Source: CAZOIA01 sp964579675 (GTDB lineage Bacteria; Planctomycetota; Phycisphaerae; UBA1845; PWPN01). From it: a stretch of DNA of 64,000 bases. Shown here one piece after another: positions 35,278 to 43,966 of the stretch (position 1 is its first letter; the number at the start of each line of letters is the position of its first letter). The notes under the pieces were generated by a model. The model had not been told where the DNA came from. It worked only from the letters and a program-made list of their open reading frames with translations, and ran no database searches. The stretch lies in contig CAZOIA010000002.1 of NCBI GenBank assembly GCA_964579675.1, forward strand, positions 7,828 through 71,827, given 5' to 3'. The position numbers were made by a program, and so were the translations under genes.

Positions 35278-35742
35278 TTCGTCACCCGGGCGGCTCCCAG
35301 TTCCGCTGGCAGTTGCTCTCCAGGATACTTCGGGCTGCCTTGCCGGGACAGGAGCCGCCGGCTCGCGGGAGAGGGTGCGTGACAGCCCAGACGGCGGGCC
35401 GGAGGAAACCCTATGCTCCCTCCGCCAAGCCCCGGGCCAAACGGTGCGAAGGTGGGAACGTGCGAAAGTACGAAGGCGTGAACGTGAAAAAGGCACGTCG
35501 CAGCCGGTCTCTTGTCACGTTCTCACATTGGCACTTGCTCGCGGGCCGCGTCAGGCCATTCCGGGAGAGACGAGGCCAAGGCTTGCTGGGAGCCCCACCG
35601 ATTACGTCACGGATTCCACGGGAGGTCATACGACGTCATCACCATTGCCCCCAGGCTTGATCGTAGTGTAAGATACAGTGAACCCCGGCCGTTTGGGGCC
35701 GAACGGCATCTGGGCGAGCGGCAGCAGTCGCGGGGCGGCCAC
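35278..35742. other. Intergenic region with degenerate repeats
   Basis: 465 bases between miaA and the AraC-type gene. No gene is supported. Around 35440-35490 degenerate words GTGCGAA, GTACGAAGGCGTGAACGTG repeat. GAACGTGA at 35480-35487 is mirrored by TCACGTTC at 35515-35522, a possible long-loop hairpin. The region should hold two divergent promoters but none was clear. Confidence 0.5.
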
Positions 35743-36654
35743 ATGCAAGAGGACCAGCACGCAAACATGAGCAGCAGCGTAGACTTCAAGAGACTGAAGA
35801 AACCAAGCAGTGCGTCCAAGGCTCGCGGCCGGCGCCGGAAACTGGGGCAGAAGGATTTCTTCGCCGACCTGTCCGATCTGATTGCCGAGCGATTCATGCG
35901 AATCAGCGGCCTGGCCGTGGTCGTGGCTCCCGTTAACTGGCCGGGAAACCCTGCTGACGAGAGTCCGCCGCCGCTCCATCCCCAATGCGCGGATTGCACG
36001 GACATTGAAACCTGCCGCGAACCCTGGCAAACCCACCTGGCGGAGCTGGAGCATTGCCCAGAGGTTCACTGGCACCGGTGCGATCGCAACAAGATGTGTG
36101 CCGTCGTGCCAGTGGTCGCCAAGGGCCGTTGCCTGGCCGCCTGCAAGCTGGTGTGTCCCGAGACTATGGGGGAGTCGGACTTTGAGCGAAATGTCGAGCT
36201 GCTGGACGTGCTGGTTGAGAACTTCGTGGCCAGGGAAGGTGATCTGCTGGCGAGGATGATACCCGAAGGCAAGGCTGCCCCCGCCGACGAGGCTGCATCC
36301 GACGATATGCCTTCCGCCCGCCCGACCCACCCGAAGGTGCGCAGGGCCATCGAGCATATCAACCAACACCTGGCCGAACCGACTATGACCGTCGCGAACA
36401 TCGCCCGGGTCCTCGAAATGAACTCGACCTATCTTGCTCACCTTTTCTCGCAGCAAGTCGGTACCCGCATGAGCCGCTACGTCGCCGTGCGACGTATGGA
36501 GTTAGCCAAGAAGCTTCTTGTTGACACGGATTCCAAGATCAAGCGGGTGGCGTACGAGAGCGGCCACGCCAATGCTGACTGGTTCAGCCAGGTCTTCCAC
36601 GCCCACACCGGCCTCACGCCCCGCGAGTACCGACGCCGAATGCGCTCGTCCTGA
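35743..36654 (+). CDS. AraC-family regulator with cysteine-rich PocR-like sensor domain
   Basis: A 303-residue regulator. Residues about 40-160 carry nine cysteines within 57 residues (C82, C85, C91, C105, C113, C119, C130, C134, C138; HPQCADCTDIETC and HRCDRNKMCAV), typical of PocR-type ligand or metal-sensing domains. The C-terminal 110 residues are an AraC double helix-turn-helix (MTVANIARVLEMNSTYLAHLF and IKRVAYESGHANADWFSQVF, ending GLTPREYRRRM). The start at 35743 follows GGGGCGG; ATG 35767 is an alternative. Its target is not evident; flanking genes are miaA and a LysR regulator. Confidence 0.85.
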   Translation: MQEDQHANMSSSVDFKRLKKPSSASKARGRRRKLGQKDFFADLSDLIAERFMRISGLAVVVAPVNWPGNPADESPPPLHPQCADCTDIETCREPWQTHLAELEHCPEVHWHRCDRNKMCAVVPVVAKGRCLAACKLVCPETMGESDFERNVELLDVLVENFVAREGDLLARMIPEGKAAPADEAASDDMPSARPTHPKVRRAIEHINQHLAEPTMTVANIARVLEMNSTYLAHLFSQQVGTRMSRYVAVRRMELAKKLLVDTDSKIKRVAYESGHANADWFSQVFHAHTGLTPREYRRRMRSS

Positions 36655-36707
36655 GCTCTCCGTTTGCACCTGTAACAACGCCGGAGTTCCGGGATCGGAC
36701 GCAGAGG

Positions 36708-37607
36708 CTACTTCTCCAATCGATCGTTCCCGGCCGCTCGCAGCAGTCCGATGAACTTCACGACGGTGGGCGTGAACATCTTTCGTCGCCGGTGGATGAT
36801 GCCGATCGGACGGGTCGGCTTGCGGATGGCCAGCGGGACCGCTATCAGCGTCCCGCTCCGGACCTCGTTTCGGACGGTCGGCCCGGGCAGGATGCTGACC
36901 CCGGCACCGACCTCGATCGCCTGCTTGATCGTCTCGATGTTGTCGAACTCCATCACCACCCGGACCGTGACTTCATTCTCGCGCAGGTAGCGCTCGAGTT
37001 CCTTGCGGATAATCAGGTCCCGCTCAAACCCGACGAAGTTCTCACCCCGCAACTGCCCTACGCTCACTTTCGACATGCGGGCCAGATGGTGGTCCGGATG
37101 ACAGACCAGAACCATGTCTTCCGACCGGAGGGGGATGACGGTAAGCCCTCGCGAGGCCGTCGGATACGACACGATACCCAGGTCAACCTCTTCATTGAGC
37201 ACGGCACCGTATACCCTGTTGGGCCTCAGGTACTCCAGGCGCACTTTGGCCTTGGGATACTGGCTCATGAAGTCCTGCATGCACTGGCTCATATCGTGCA
37301 ACCCCACCGAGTAGATGGCCGCTACGCGAACCAGACCGGTGATTTCCTGGCGCAGCGAACGTACGCGAGCCTCGACCGTATCGTAGCAATCTGTGACCTC
37401 GCGGAAGCCCTCGTAGCAGGTTTCCCCTTCCGGCGTCAGGATGAACGGGCGCTTGGTCCGGTCGATGAGCTGCACGCCCAGATGACGTTCCAGTTGATGG
37501 ACTGCCTGACTGGCCGCCGACTGGGAGATCTGGTTGAGGGCCGCCCCACGAGAGAAGCTCTGGCAGCGGACCACGTCACAGAAAACCCTCAGCGCGTCCA
37601 GATTCAT
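36708..37607 (-). CDS. LysR-family transcriptional regulator
   Basis: A 299-residue LysR protein. The N-terminal winged HTH reads MNLDALRVFCDVVRCQSFSR then QISQSAASQAVHQLERHLG. The effector domain (about 90-295) contains GLVRVAAIYSVGLHDMSQCM and EVGAGVSILPGPTVRNE, closest in style to CbbR/CysB-like members. It is divergent from the glutamate-synthase-like gene. A perfect inverted repeat CATTAG-N5-CTAATG lies 14 bases upstream of its own ATG and a second copy sits before the divergent promoter, so it probably represses itself and controls that gene. The inducer is unknown. Confidence 0.92.
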   Translation of the reverse strand: MNLDALRVFCDVVRCQSFSRGAALNQISQSAASQAVHQLERHLGVQLIDRTKRPFILTPEGETCYEGFREVTDCYDTVEARVRSLRQEITGLVRVAAIYSVGLHDMSQCMQDFMSQYPKAKVRLEYLRPNRVYGAVLNEEVDLGIVSYPTASRGLTVIPLRSEDMVLVCHPDHHLARMSKVSVGQLRGENFVGFERDLIIRKELERYLRENEVTVRVVMEFDNIETIKQAIEVGAGVSILPGPTVRNEVRSGTLIAVPLAIRKPTRPIGIIHRRRKMFTPTVVKFIGLLRAAGNDRLEK

Positions 37608-37620
37608 AGCTACATATTAC

Positions 37621-37637
37621 CATTAGAAAACCTAATG
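37621..37637 (-). promoter_or_regulatory. LysR-type operator near lysR start
   Basis: CATTAG-AAAAC-CTAATG, a perfect six-base inverted repeat with a five-base spacer. It lies 14-30 bases before the lysR ATG, a place suited to autorepression. Confidence 0.75.
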
Positions 37638-37926
37638 TCCACCCTCAAAGAATGCCGGTAGACTTAATCAATCACCGGCACCGGGCCGGGGCGTCAGCAG
37701 CCTATCGCCCCACCTTCGACGACACGCCTCGTCGGTGCCTGAGCCAGTTGCCCCGGCAATAGAGTCCGCGCGGCTCATGGGAAGTCTTGCCTGGCCAACC
37801 CAGTGCCGCACACCTCGTATCGCGCCCTCAACCGGTCAAGCTTCATAAGGGCACCTTATCCGGGGTACCAGAGTTTCTGCAACCGCGCTGGTGCGCGAAC
37901 GCCCCGGGCTGCTACAAGGCTGGTGC

Positions 37927-37943
37927 CATTAGTAGAGCTAATG
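37927..37943 (+). promoter_or_regulatory. LysR-type operator upstream of gltB-like promoter
   Basis: CATTAG-TAGAG-CTAATG, the same arms and spacing as the copy at 37621. Its centre is about 65 bases before the predicted start point, the classical recognition-site position for LysR activators. A half-site CTAATG at 37970-37975 abuts the -35. Confidence 0.78.
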
Positions 37944-37964
37944 TCGTCTATAGCTGACCTGGGG

Positions 37965-37993
37965 TTTTACTAATGGCATATCTGTGGTATAGT
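37965..37993 (+). promoter_or_regulatory. Sigma-70-like promoter for gltB-like gene
   Basis: -35 TTTTAC at 37965-37970, a 17-base spacer, -10 TATAGT at 37988-37993. The -35 is weak, as expected of an activator-dependent promoter. Start point expected near 38000. Confidence 0.6.
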
Positions 37994-38035
37994 CAACCAT
38001 GGGGATTCACATAGGGCCCGCTTCGGGAGGAAGTT

Positions 38036-39673
38036 ATGAACCTGCGACGACCGAACTCGAATGACGCAAATCAGACCTCCAACCGCTCTCGCAGCATTGT
38101 GCCGGGCTCGGGCCTGTGCTCGCGCTGCGTGGACGGCTGCAGGGGCAATTGCGAGGTATTCCAGGCGACGTTCCGCGGCCGCGAACTGATCTATCCGGGC
38201 CCATTCGGCGACGTGACCGCCGGCGGGGACAAGGACTATCCGGTGGATTACTCGCACCTCAACATCCAGGGCTATGCCCTGGGCGGCGACGGCCTCCCGA
38301 AAGGCGTCGAGGCGAACCCCGATACCTGCAAGTTCCCCGATGTCGACGTCCAGACGGAATACGGCTGGGACAAGAAGGTCAAGATGCTGGCCCCGGTGTT
38401 TACGGGAGCTCTGGGCTCGACGGAGGTCGCTCGGAAAAACTGGGACCATTTCGCGGTCGGGGCGGCCATCAGCGGCATCACGCTGGTCTGCGGCGAGAAC
38501 GTCTGCGGGATCGACCCGGGGCTGGAGCTGGACTCCAGCGGCCAGGTCAAGTCGGCCCCTGACATGGACCGCCGGATCGAGACATACAGGCGGTACCACC
38601 GCGGGTTCGGCGAGATCCTCGTCCAGATGAACGTCGAGGACACGCGCCTGGGGGTTGCTGAGTACGTGATCGACAAGCACGGCCTGGACACGATCGAGCT
38701 CAAGTGGGGCCAGGGCGCCAAGTGCATCGGCGGCGAGATTAAAGTCGATTCGCTGGAGCGGGCTGTGGAGCTCCAGAAACGCGGGTACATCGTCACCCCC
38801 GACCCGTCGGATCCGGTGACCCAGGCAGCGTTCAGGGACGGCGCGCTCAAGCAGTTCGAACGTCACAGCCGGCTCGGTTTCATCGACGAGGAGGGCTTCA
38901 TGGAGGAATGCGAGCGGTTGCGTGCACTCGGGTTCAAGCGGATCACGCTCAAGACGGGGGCGTACGGGCTGCGTGAGCTGGCGATGGCCCTCAAGTGGGG
39001 CAGCGCGGCAAGGATCGACCTGCTGACCATCGACGGCGCCCCGGGCGGGACCGGCATGAGCCCCTGGGGGATGATGCAGGAGTGGGGCGTGCCCAGCATC
39101 TACCTGCACTCGGCCGCTGCCGAATTCGCGGACAAACTCGCCGCTAAAGGCGAGCGCGTGCCCGATCTGGCCTTTGCCGGCGGGTTCAGCGACGAGGGCC
39201 ACCTCTTCAAGGCGCTGGCCCTCGGTGCTCCATATTGCAAGGCAATCTGCATGGGCCGGGCCCTCATGATCCCCGGCATGGTCGGCAAGAACGTCACCGA
39301 GTGGATGAACAACGGCGGCCTGCCCAAAACGGTCAGCCAGTACGGCGACACGCTGGAAGAGATATTCGTCTGTTGGGAGCAGGTCGCCGACATCGTCGGC
39401 AAGGACGAAGCGTCGAAGATGCCGCTCGGCGCGATCGGGGTCTTCTCCTATGCCGAGAAACTGCGGGTTGGGCTCCAGCAGTTGATGGCCGGTGCCCGCC
39501 ACTTCAGGATCTCCGCCATCCGCCGCCGGGACCTCATGAGCCTGACCGAGGAGTGCGCCAAGATCACCGGCATCCCCTACGTCATGGACGCCTACCGCCA
39601 AGAGGCCGAAGGCATCCTCGCCGGATACGCCTCGACGAAGAGGACCCGGCGTGACAAGGCGGCGCCGGCCTAG
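38036..39673 (+). CDS. FMN-binding glutamate-synthase-like protein with N-terminal Cys cluster
   Basis: A 545-residue protein matching the FMN/glutamate-synthase central domain (GltB2-like). It has KMLAPVFTGALGST, ELKWGQGAKCIGGEIK, LGFKRITLKTGAYGLRELA, LLTIDGAPGGTGMSPWG and CKAICMGRALMIPGMVG. An extra N-terminal cluster C28-x2-C31-x3-C35-x3-C39 (LCSRCVDGCRGNC) suggests an Fe-S site. The amidotransferase domain of GltB is absent and the usual late CxxxCPxGIA-type iron-sulfur signature is not seen, so classic glutamate synthase activity is uncertain. GGGAGGAAG supports the ATG. Regulated, by inference, by the divergent LysR protein. Confidence 0.85.
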   Translation: MNLRRPNSNDANQTSNRSRSIVPGSGLCSRCVDGCRGNCEVFQATFRGRELIYPGPFGDVTAGGDKDYPVDYSHLNIQGYALGGDGLPKGVEANPDTCKFPDVDVQTEYGWDKKVKMLAPVFTGALGSTEVARKNWDHFAVGAAISGITLVCGENVCGIDPGLELDSSGQVKSAPDMDRRIETYRRYHRGFGEILVQMNVEDTRLGVAEYVIDKHGLDTIELKWGQGAKCIGGEIKVDSLERAVELQKRGYIVTPDPSDPVTQAAFRDGALKQFERHSRLGFIDEEGFMEECERLRALGFKRITLKTGAYGLRELAMALKWGSAARIDLLTIDGAPGGTGMSPWGMMQEWGVPSIYLHSAAAEFADKLAAKGERVPDLAFAGGFSDEGHLFKALALGAPYCKAICMGRALMIPGMVGKNVTEWMNNGGLPKTVSQYGDTLEEIFVCWEQVADIVGKDEASKMPLGAIGVFSYAEKLRVGLQQLMAGARHFRISAIRRRDLMSLTEECAKITGIPYVMDAYRQEAEGILAGYASTKRTRRDKAAPA

Positions 39674-39876
39674 GAGACCGTCCGAGTAAGGCTGCCGAAT
39701 GGACGACTCTCGCGTTCTGTGCTGTGTTGTCCCGGGAAGTCATGCCCCGAACCGATGAACGGACAGGTGACGTCTTCGGCCGACATCTCGCGGGGATAGG
39801 CCCGTGTGCCTTCGTTTTTCGGGCTGGATTGGGGCGTATCATTCCTTTTCATGCCGTTGCCCATGTTCTTCTTCAT
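39670..39876 (-). CDS. Possible small hypothetical protein
   Basis: A 68-residue frame starting MKKNMGNGMKRND, with GAGG eight bases before the ATG. It fills the gap between the GHL10 gene and the gltB-like gene and ends four bases over the latter's stop. Composition is polar with no domain or membrane segment. Third-position GC is moderate, so this may be chance. Confidence 0.25.
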   Translation of the reverse strand: MKKNMGNGMKRNDTPQSSPKNEGTRAYPREMSAEDVTCPFIGSGHDFPGQHSTERESRPFGSLTRTVS

Positions 39877-39897
39877 CTGCTTGACCTCGGCTGCGAT

Positions 39898-41805
39898 TCA
39901 ATCGGCGCAGTGCGGATCGGCAGAGAGGTTAGGACCACTGACGCATCCTCGAAAGATGCTGAAATCGGTCTGGTCCACGTCACTGTCGCCATCCAGTTTG
40001 GCGTCCTGGCAATCCGGATCATTCTGCGGGAGGGCCGGTCCGGTCAGGCAGGCCTGAAAGTGGCCGAAGTCCTCCTGGTCCACGTCGCCGTCGCGGTCGA
40101 AGTCAGCGGGCGGGGGCGGCACCGGGCGGACCTCGATTTCGACCTGGTTGGACATCACCGATCCGTTCAGTACGGTTATGATCTCCAGGTGGGCCTGATG
40201 GATCCCGAGGTCGCAATACGGGTGATCGACCTCGCTCGGGGCACCGGGCCCCGGCGACGATCCGCCATCGCCGAAATCCCATTCATGCGAGATTACGCTG
40301 TCACCGATTGGTAACTCGACCGTCGGCGTGAAGTGCACCGTGCCCCCTTGACTGACTTGAGCCGGATCCGCAGTGATCGTGACCCGCGGTTCAAGGATCG
40401 TGCCGATATCGACGCGCGCCACCTGGCCCGCAGTGACCACAACGTCCGGCACGCTCACGGACGGTTGATCGGGATGCGTCACAGTCAGAGTGTAGGTCCC
40501 CGGTGGAACAAGCAGAAACGAGTAGAAGCCGTCTCCCGTGGACAATGCCTTGTACGACGAGTCGGTGCGAACGACCTGCGCGTCGATCACCGCAGTGCCC
40601 TGGGCATCGGTGACGAACCCGCAGATGATGCCGGTCGTTGGATCGTTCTTCCAGGACATCGCCGGGAGAAGCGTCGGCGCAGGGTAGGCATCGGTCCGGT
40701 ACTGGTTCCACAGGCTTGAATCGAACTTACTCCAGGAGAAGACCGTGTTACCGTGACCGCCGCGCAGGCGGGTCAGGGCAATTTGCTCCAGCAGCGCAGT
40801 GAATCCCTCGGAGGCGTGGTGCCCCATGACGACGTGTCGGCCGCCGCTACCGGCCAGCCACTGCTGCAACCGCGTGTCCCAGGTCGATCCCGCACCGCCG
40901 GTGAAGTAGCACATCGGCACGATCAGGTCCAAGCCGCCGGACTGGGCCCACGCCCGGGCGTCCTGATGTTGGTAGGTCGGCGCGGTGCTCGGGTTGGGGA
41001 AAACCGCCGCGCTGACTTTCACGTGCGGCTTGACGGTCATGACGGCCGCGTAGATGTCGCGAACGTTGCGCGTAATCTGGTCAGCCGTCCATTCGTGAAA
41101 ACCCAGACCCTCCGGGTTGCTCTGGGGATTGTTGAGCCGGGCCACGCTGATCGGATCGTACGAGAAAAGGGAGTTCGGGGTGCGGATACGATCAAAGTGC
41201 ACGCCATCCACGTCGTAGTTCTCCACCACGTAGCAGATCTGCTGACGAAGATAAGCCTGAAAGGCCGGGACGCCGGGGGCGATCCAGACGTAGTCGTTCT
41301 CGTGAAACTGCACCGGGGCGCCGGCGCTGTCGTGGATCAACCAGTCGCGCGCGTCGGGATCGGCGGCGTTGCAATGCTCGTAGAACAGATGCTCGGGATT
41401 GGCTGGCAGCGAGGTGCCTTGCCAGCAGGTGTGCGTGTTGATGTAGGCATGGAACTCGATGCCGTTCGCATGGGCCGAGTTGACCGCATAGGCTAATGGA
41501 TCCCACCCGGGATCGTGGCCGCCGATCAGAGGTGACCACACTTCGAACGGGGACGGGTAGAGTGTGTCGGCCTGGCCTCGAACCTGAACGAAGACGGCGT
41601 TGAAGTTGCTCGCCGCCAGGTCCCCCATGATCGCGTCGATTCGGGCCTGGGCGACGGCGGAATTCGTGCTTGGCCACTCAAAGCGCGTGACCCACATCGC
41701 CCGGAACTCGGGTGATTGGGCCTGGCCGACGCCGGGCGGGAGGATGATCCACAGCGTCACCGCTAACTGAACTGAGGCAACCGTTGCCCGCCACATGCGC
41801 GCCAT
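39898..41805 (-). CDS. GHL10-type glycoside hydrolase with Ig-like, PKD and dockerin-like modules
   Basis: A 635-residue secreted protein. A signal peptide (VQLAVTLWIILPPGVGQAQ) is followed by a GHL10/DUF187 TIM-barrel at about 34-390 (FRAMWVTRFEWPST, FVQVRGQADTLYPSPFEVWS, DGVHFDRIRTP). A carboxypeptidase-regulatory-like module (IICGFVTDAQGTAVIDAQVV) comes next, then a PKD domain (SHEWDFGDGGSS), and two calcium-loop repeats at the C-terminus (DFDRDGDVDQEDFGHFQACL and LDGDSDVDQTDFSIFRGC) like planctomycete dockerin-type tails. The family acts on bacterial or plant polysaccharides; the substrate here is unknown. Start may be 41805 or the ATG three codons later. Confidence 0.88.
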   Translation of the reverse strand: MARMWRATVASVQLAVTLWIILPPGVGQAQSPEFRAMWVTRFEWPSTNSAVAQARIDAIMGDLAASNFNAVFVQVRGQADTLYPSPFEVWSPLIGGHDPGWDPLAYAVNSAHANGIEFHAYINTHTCWQGTSLPANPEHLFYEHCNAADPDARDWLIHDSAGAPVQFHENDYVWIAPGVPAFQAYLRQQICYVVENYDVDGVHFDRIRTPNSLFSYDPISVARLNNPQSNPEGLGFHEWTADQITRNVRDIYAAVMTVKPHVKVSAAVFPNPSTAPTYQHQDARAWAQSGGLDLIVPMCYFTGGAGSTWDTRLQQWLAGSGGRHVVMGHHASEGFTALLEQIALTRLRGGHGNTVFSWSKFDSSLWNQYRTDAYPAPTLLPAMSWKNDPTTGIICGFVTDAQGTAVIDAQVVRTDSSYKALSTGDGFYSFLLVPPGTYTLTVTHPDQPSVSVPDVVVTAGQVARVDIGTILEPRVTITADPAQVSQGGTVHFTPTVELPIGDSVISHEWDFGDGGSSPGPGAPSEVDHPYCDLGIHQAHLEIITVLNGSVMSNQVEIEVRPVPPPPADFDRDGDVDQEDFGHFQACLTGPALPQNDPDCQDAKLDGDSDVDQTDFSIFRGCVSGPNLSADPHCAD

Positions 41806-41820
41806 ACCCCCCTGTTTCCC

Positions 41821-43692
41821 TCACCTTTGAGAACCACCCCCACGTCGCCGTGCTTGTGGCCCCCAGACTATGTTACCCGATACCACTAAGGATTTCCCGT
41901 TTCGGGCCGGCAGGCGAACGCCGGCCGCCCTTTTCGGTCCCATTCCAGCCAGGTAATTGCCAACCGCTTCCGAAGTGTGCAGGCAGCGATTGTAGATCCG
42001 CAGGTTCTTCAGTTCACCCCGGAATAACGGGGCGACTCGGAGCGAGCGTGAACCATTGACGTCACCGAGCGCGTCACTGAATCGCCCCCACCCGTATTGC
42101 CGAGACGTACCCCCGTCGCAGAGCACACCATCGACTACACAGGTAATGATCTTCGGACCGCCATCGACAATGACCACAACGTGATGAAATCGCTTGGGCT
42201 TCAACGTTTCTTCGTCGCAATCCCAGCTTGCCCTGGTTTTGCCGTCGCTCAATTCAATTCGGATCGAAGCCGCTGCGGTGGTGGTGACCGCGATCCCCTT
42301 TCCCGCTTCATCACGGGAATCGAGGATAACCTGCCCCGCTGACAGATCGTTTGCCTTGATCCACACGCCTATGGTGAAGCCGCCGGCACCGCGCAGATCA
42401 GGTAACCGCGGCATCTCAATGGTCTTCGTGCCAGGTTCACGTGAGCCCAGCGAGAACCTGAGCCCTTCTCTCGAGACGGTCTTGACCGTTCCCTGGTTCC
42501 AGAGAGCTTCGAGAAGCGTGGCGTTCACCTCATGCACCCTGGCAACCGTCTTCTGCGTTTCCGTGATCCAGTATCGCCCACCTTCTTCGATCAGATCAGG
42601 GTAGCTGATGCGGATCTTCGGATCAGGGTCGTATAACAGGATCTCCGGTTGCGACCAGTGGATGCGACCGTTCTTCTCGACGCCGCCGGCGATCCAGGCG
42701 GGGTTCCTGTCCTCAAAGTCCTTGCCCCCATGATTATGGTACCAGAGAAGGTACTTGCCGGCGGCGGTCTTCCAGATTCTCGGGCACGCGCGCGGGTGCT
42801 TGATGCGTTTTCCTCCGGGCGAGTACGTCGCGTACGCCGGCGCCGTCCACGTCCGACCGCCGTCGGTGCTGTAAGCATGGCATGGATGCCCGTCAACGGT
42901 CCTGTACATGGTGTAAAGATCGCCGTTGCTCAGCGCGACGAGGTTGTGTTCCTCGGCAACCGGGCCCTTCGGCGCGCGGAGTCCGACGTCACCCTCGGGC
43001 AGCATCTGCCACTGGATACCGCCGGGGTCTGTTTGCGAAAGAAGATCGTCCGATCGAAAGAACCACCCCTCGGTCTGGCTTACAAGGTACTTGCCGATCT
43101 TGCTGAAACCAAGGTAAACGCTCTCGCCGACCACGATCGGCTTGCCGATTCCCCAGAACATCTGCACGCGGCCGTTCCAGTTGTTGTGCCGATCGACCTC
43201 AGTCATGCGCACGGGCAGCCGAAAGCGCCTGTCGGACCACGTTCGGCCATTGTCGTCGGAGTACTTATAGACGTACCATCCCAGCATGTCGGCGCGAATA
43301 CCTTTCCGCGCATTCAGGCTGTCGATCCCGTCTCCGTTGTAATCGTAGAAGACATGAACCCGGCCACTCGGTGTCACCAGCGGCATCGCCCATGAAGCCA
43401 CCGGGCCGTCAGCGGGCTCGATGTCGATCAGCTCGGACCAGGTCCTTCCCTTGTCCTGACTGATGGCAGCGACGATATGCTGACCGTCCTGGCCCTCCTG
43501 ACCCCTGCCCGTGGTCATCGTACACAGCCAGTTGCCGTCCCGCGTGACCACGACGTAGGGTTGGTCGCAGTATCCTTCATCCGGGATCGTCCAGCCCGTC
43601 CTGATGTTGCGAGGATCCACGCCGGCGTTCTCCCGAGGAGTCGGCGCAACGCCGGAAGCAGAAATGATCGCCATCATCAATACCGATCTCAT
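41821..43692 (-). CDS. Sialidase-fold (BNR) protein with LamG-like C-terminus
   Basis: A 623-residue protein with a short N-terminal signal (MRSVLMMAIISASGVA). A six-bladed sialidase-like propeller carries Asp-box repeats SQDKGRTW, SDDNGRTW and STDGGRTW. From about residue 415 a concanavalin/LamG-like beta sandwich follows (GGFTIGVWIKANDLSAGQVI and ELKNLRIYNRCL). Sialidase-fold proteins of this sort in planctomycetes cover many glycosidase or binding roles; the Arg triad of true sialidases could not be confirmed by eye. It lies 15 bases upstream of the GHL10 gene on the same strand, so both probably serve polysaccharide use. Confidence 0.85.
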   Translation of the reverse strand: MRSVLMMAIISASGVAPTPRENAGVDPRNIRTGWTIPDEGYCDQPYVVVTRDGNWLCTMTTGRGQEGQDGQHIVAAISQDKGRTWSELIDIEPADGPVASWAMPLVTPSGRVHVFYDYNGDGIDSLNARKGIRADMLGWYVYKYSDDNGRTWSDRRFRLPVRMTEVDRHNNWNGRVQMFWGIGKPIVVGESVYLGFSKIGKYLVSQTEGWFFRSDDLLSQTDPGGIQWQMLPEGDVGLRAPKGPVAEEHNLVALSNGDLYTMYRTVDGHPCHAYSTDGGRTWTAPAYATYSPGGKRIKHPRACPRIWKTAAGKYLLWYHNHGGKDFEDRNPAWIAGGVEKNGRIHWSQPEILLYDPDPKIRISYPDLIEEGGRYWITETQKTVARVHEVNATLLEALWNQGTVKTVSREGLRFSLGSREPGTKTIEMPRLPDLRGAGGFTIGVWIKANDLSAGQVILDSRDEAGKGIAVTTTAAASIRIELSDGKTRASWDCDEETLKPKRFHHVVVIVDGGPKIITCVVDGVLCDGGTSRQYGWGRFSDALGDVNGSRSLRVAPLFRGELKNLRIYNRCLHTSEAVGNYLAGMGPKRAAGVRLPARNGKSLVVSGNIVWGPQARRRGGGSQR

Positions 43693-43764
43693 GTCTACCT
43701 GCCCTTCTTCAATTCTCTCTCTTGGCTCGCCGGCTCCTGCGAAGCAGGCGAATCCGAATCGACG

Positions 43765-43962
43765 TCACATCCTTTCCCCCAAGCCACAGCGCTGAAGATA
43801 ATACAGCAGCGTCGGGGCCGGCCGGTAGCGATTCCATACGCTGTTGAGGTCCTTCTCCCGAATCATCCGAGCGTACCCGGCTCGGGCGTCTGTCAGGCAG
43901 TACTCATCGCCGGTCAACTGATGGGCTGGAAGCCCGTCCCACACGGTTTCAGGAGGCACCAT
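43765..43962 (-). CDS. Small protein after the RND transporter, unknown
   Basis: 65 residues from an ATG four bases after the RND gene stop, reading MVPPETVWDGLPAHQL and ARMIREKDLNSVWNRY. It is neither hydrophobic nor low-complexity and looks protein-like. Closeness to the RND stop suggests coupled translation. It could be an accessory peptide of the pump or an unrelated domain fragment; I recognise no family. Confidence 0.45.
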   Translation of the reverse strand: MVPPETVWDGLPAHQLTGDEYCLTDARAGYARMIREKDLNSVWNRYRPAPTLLYYLQRCGLGERM

Positions 43963-43966
43963 GAGG

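Larger units (their letters stand above)
37608..38035. other. Divergent regulatory region between lysR and gltB-like gene
   Basis: 428 bases without a gene. It carries two LysR-type palindromes (37621-37637 and 37927-37943), a half-site CTAATG at 37970-37975 and one good promoter facing right (37965-37993). The middle, 37640-37920, shows nothing I can name. Confidence 0.7.
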
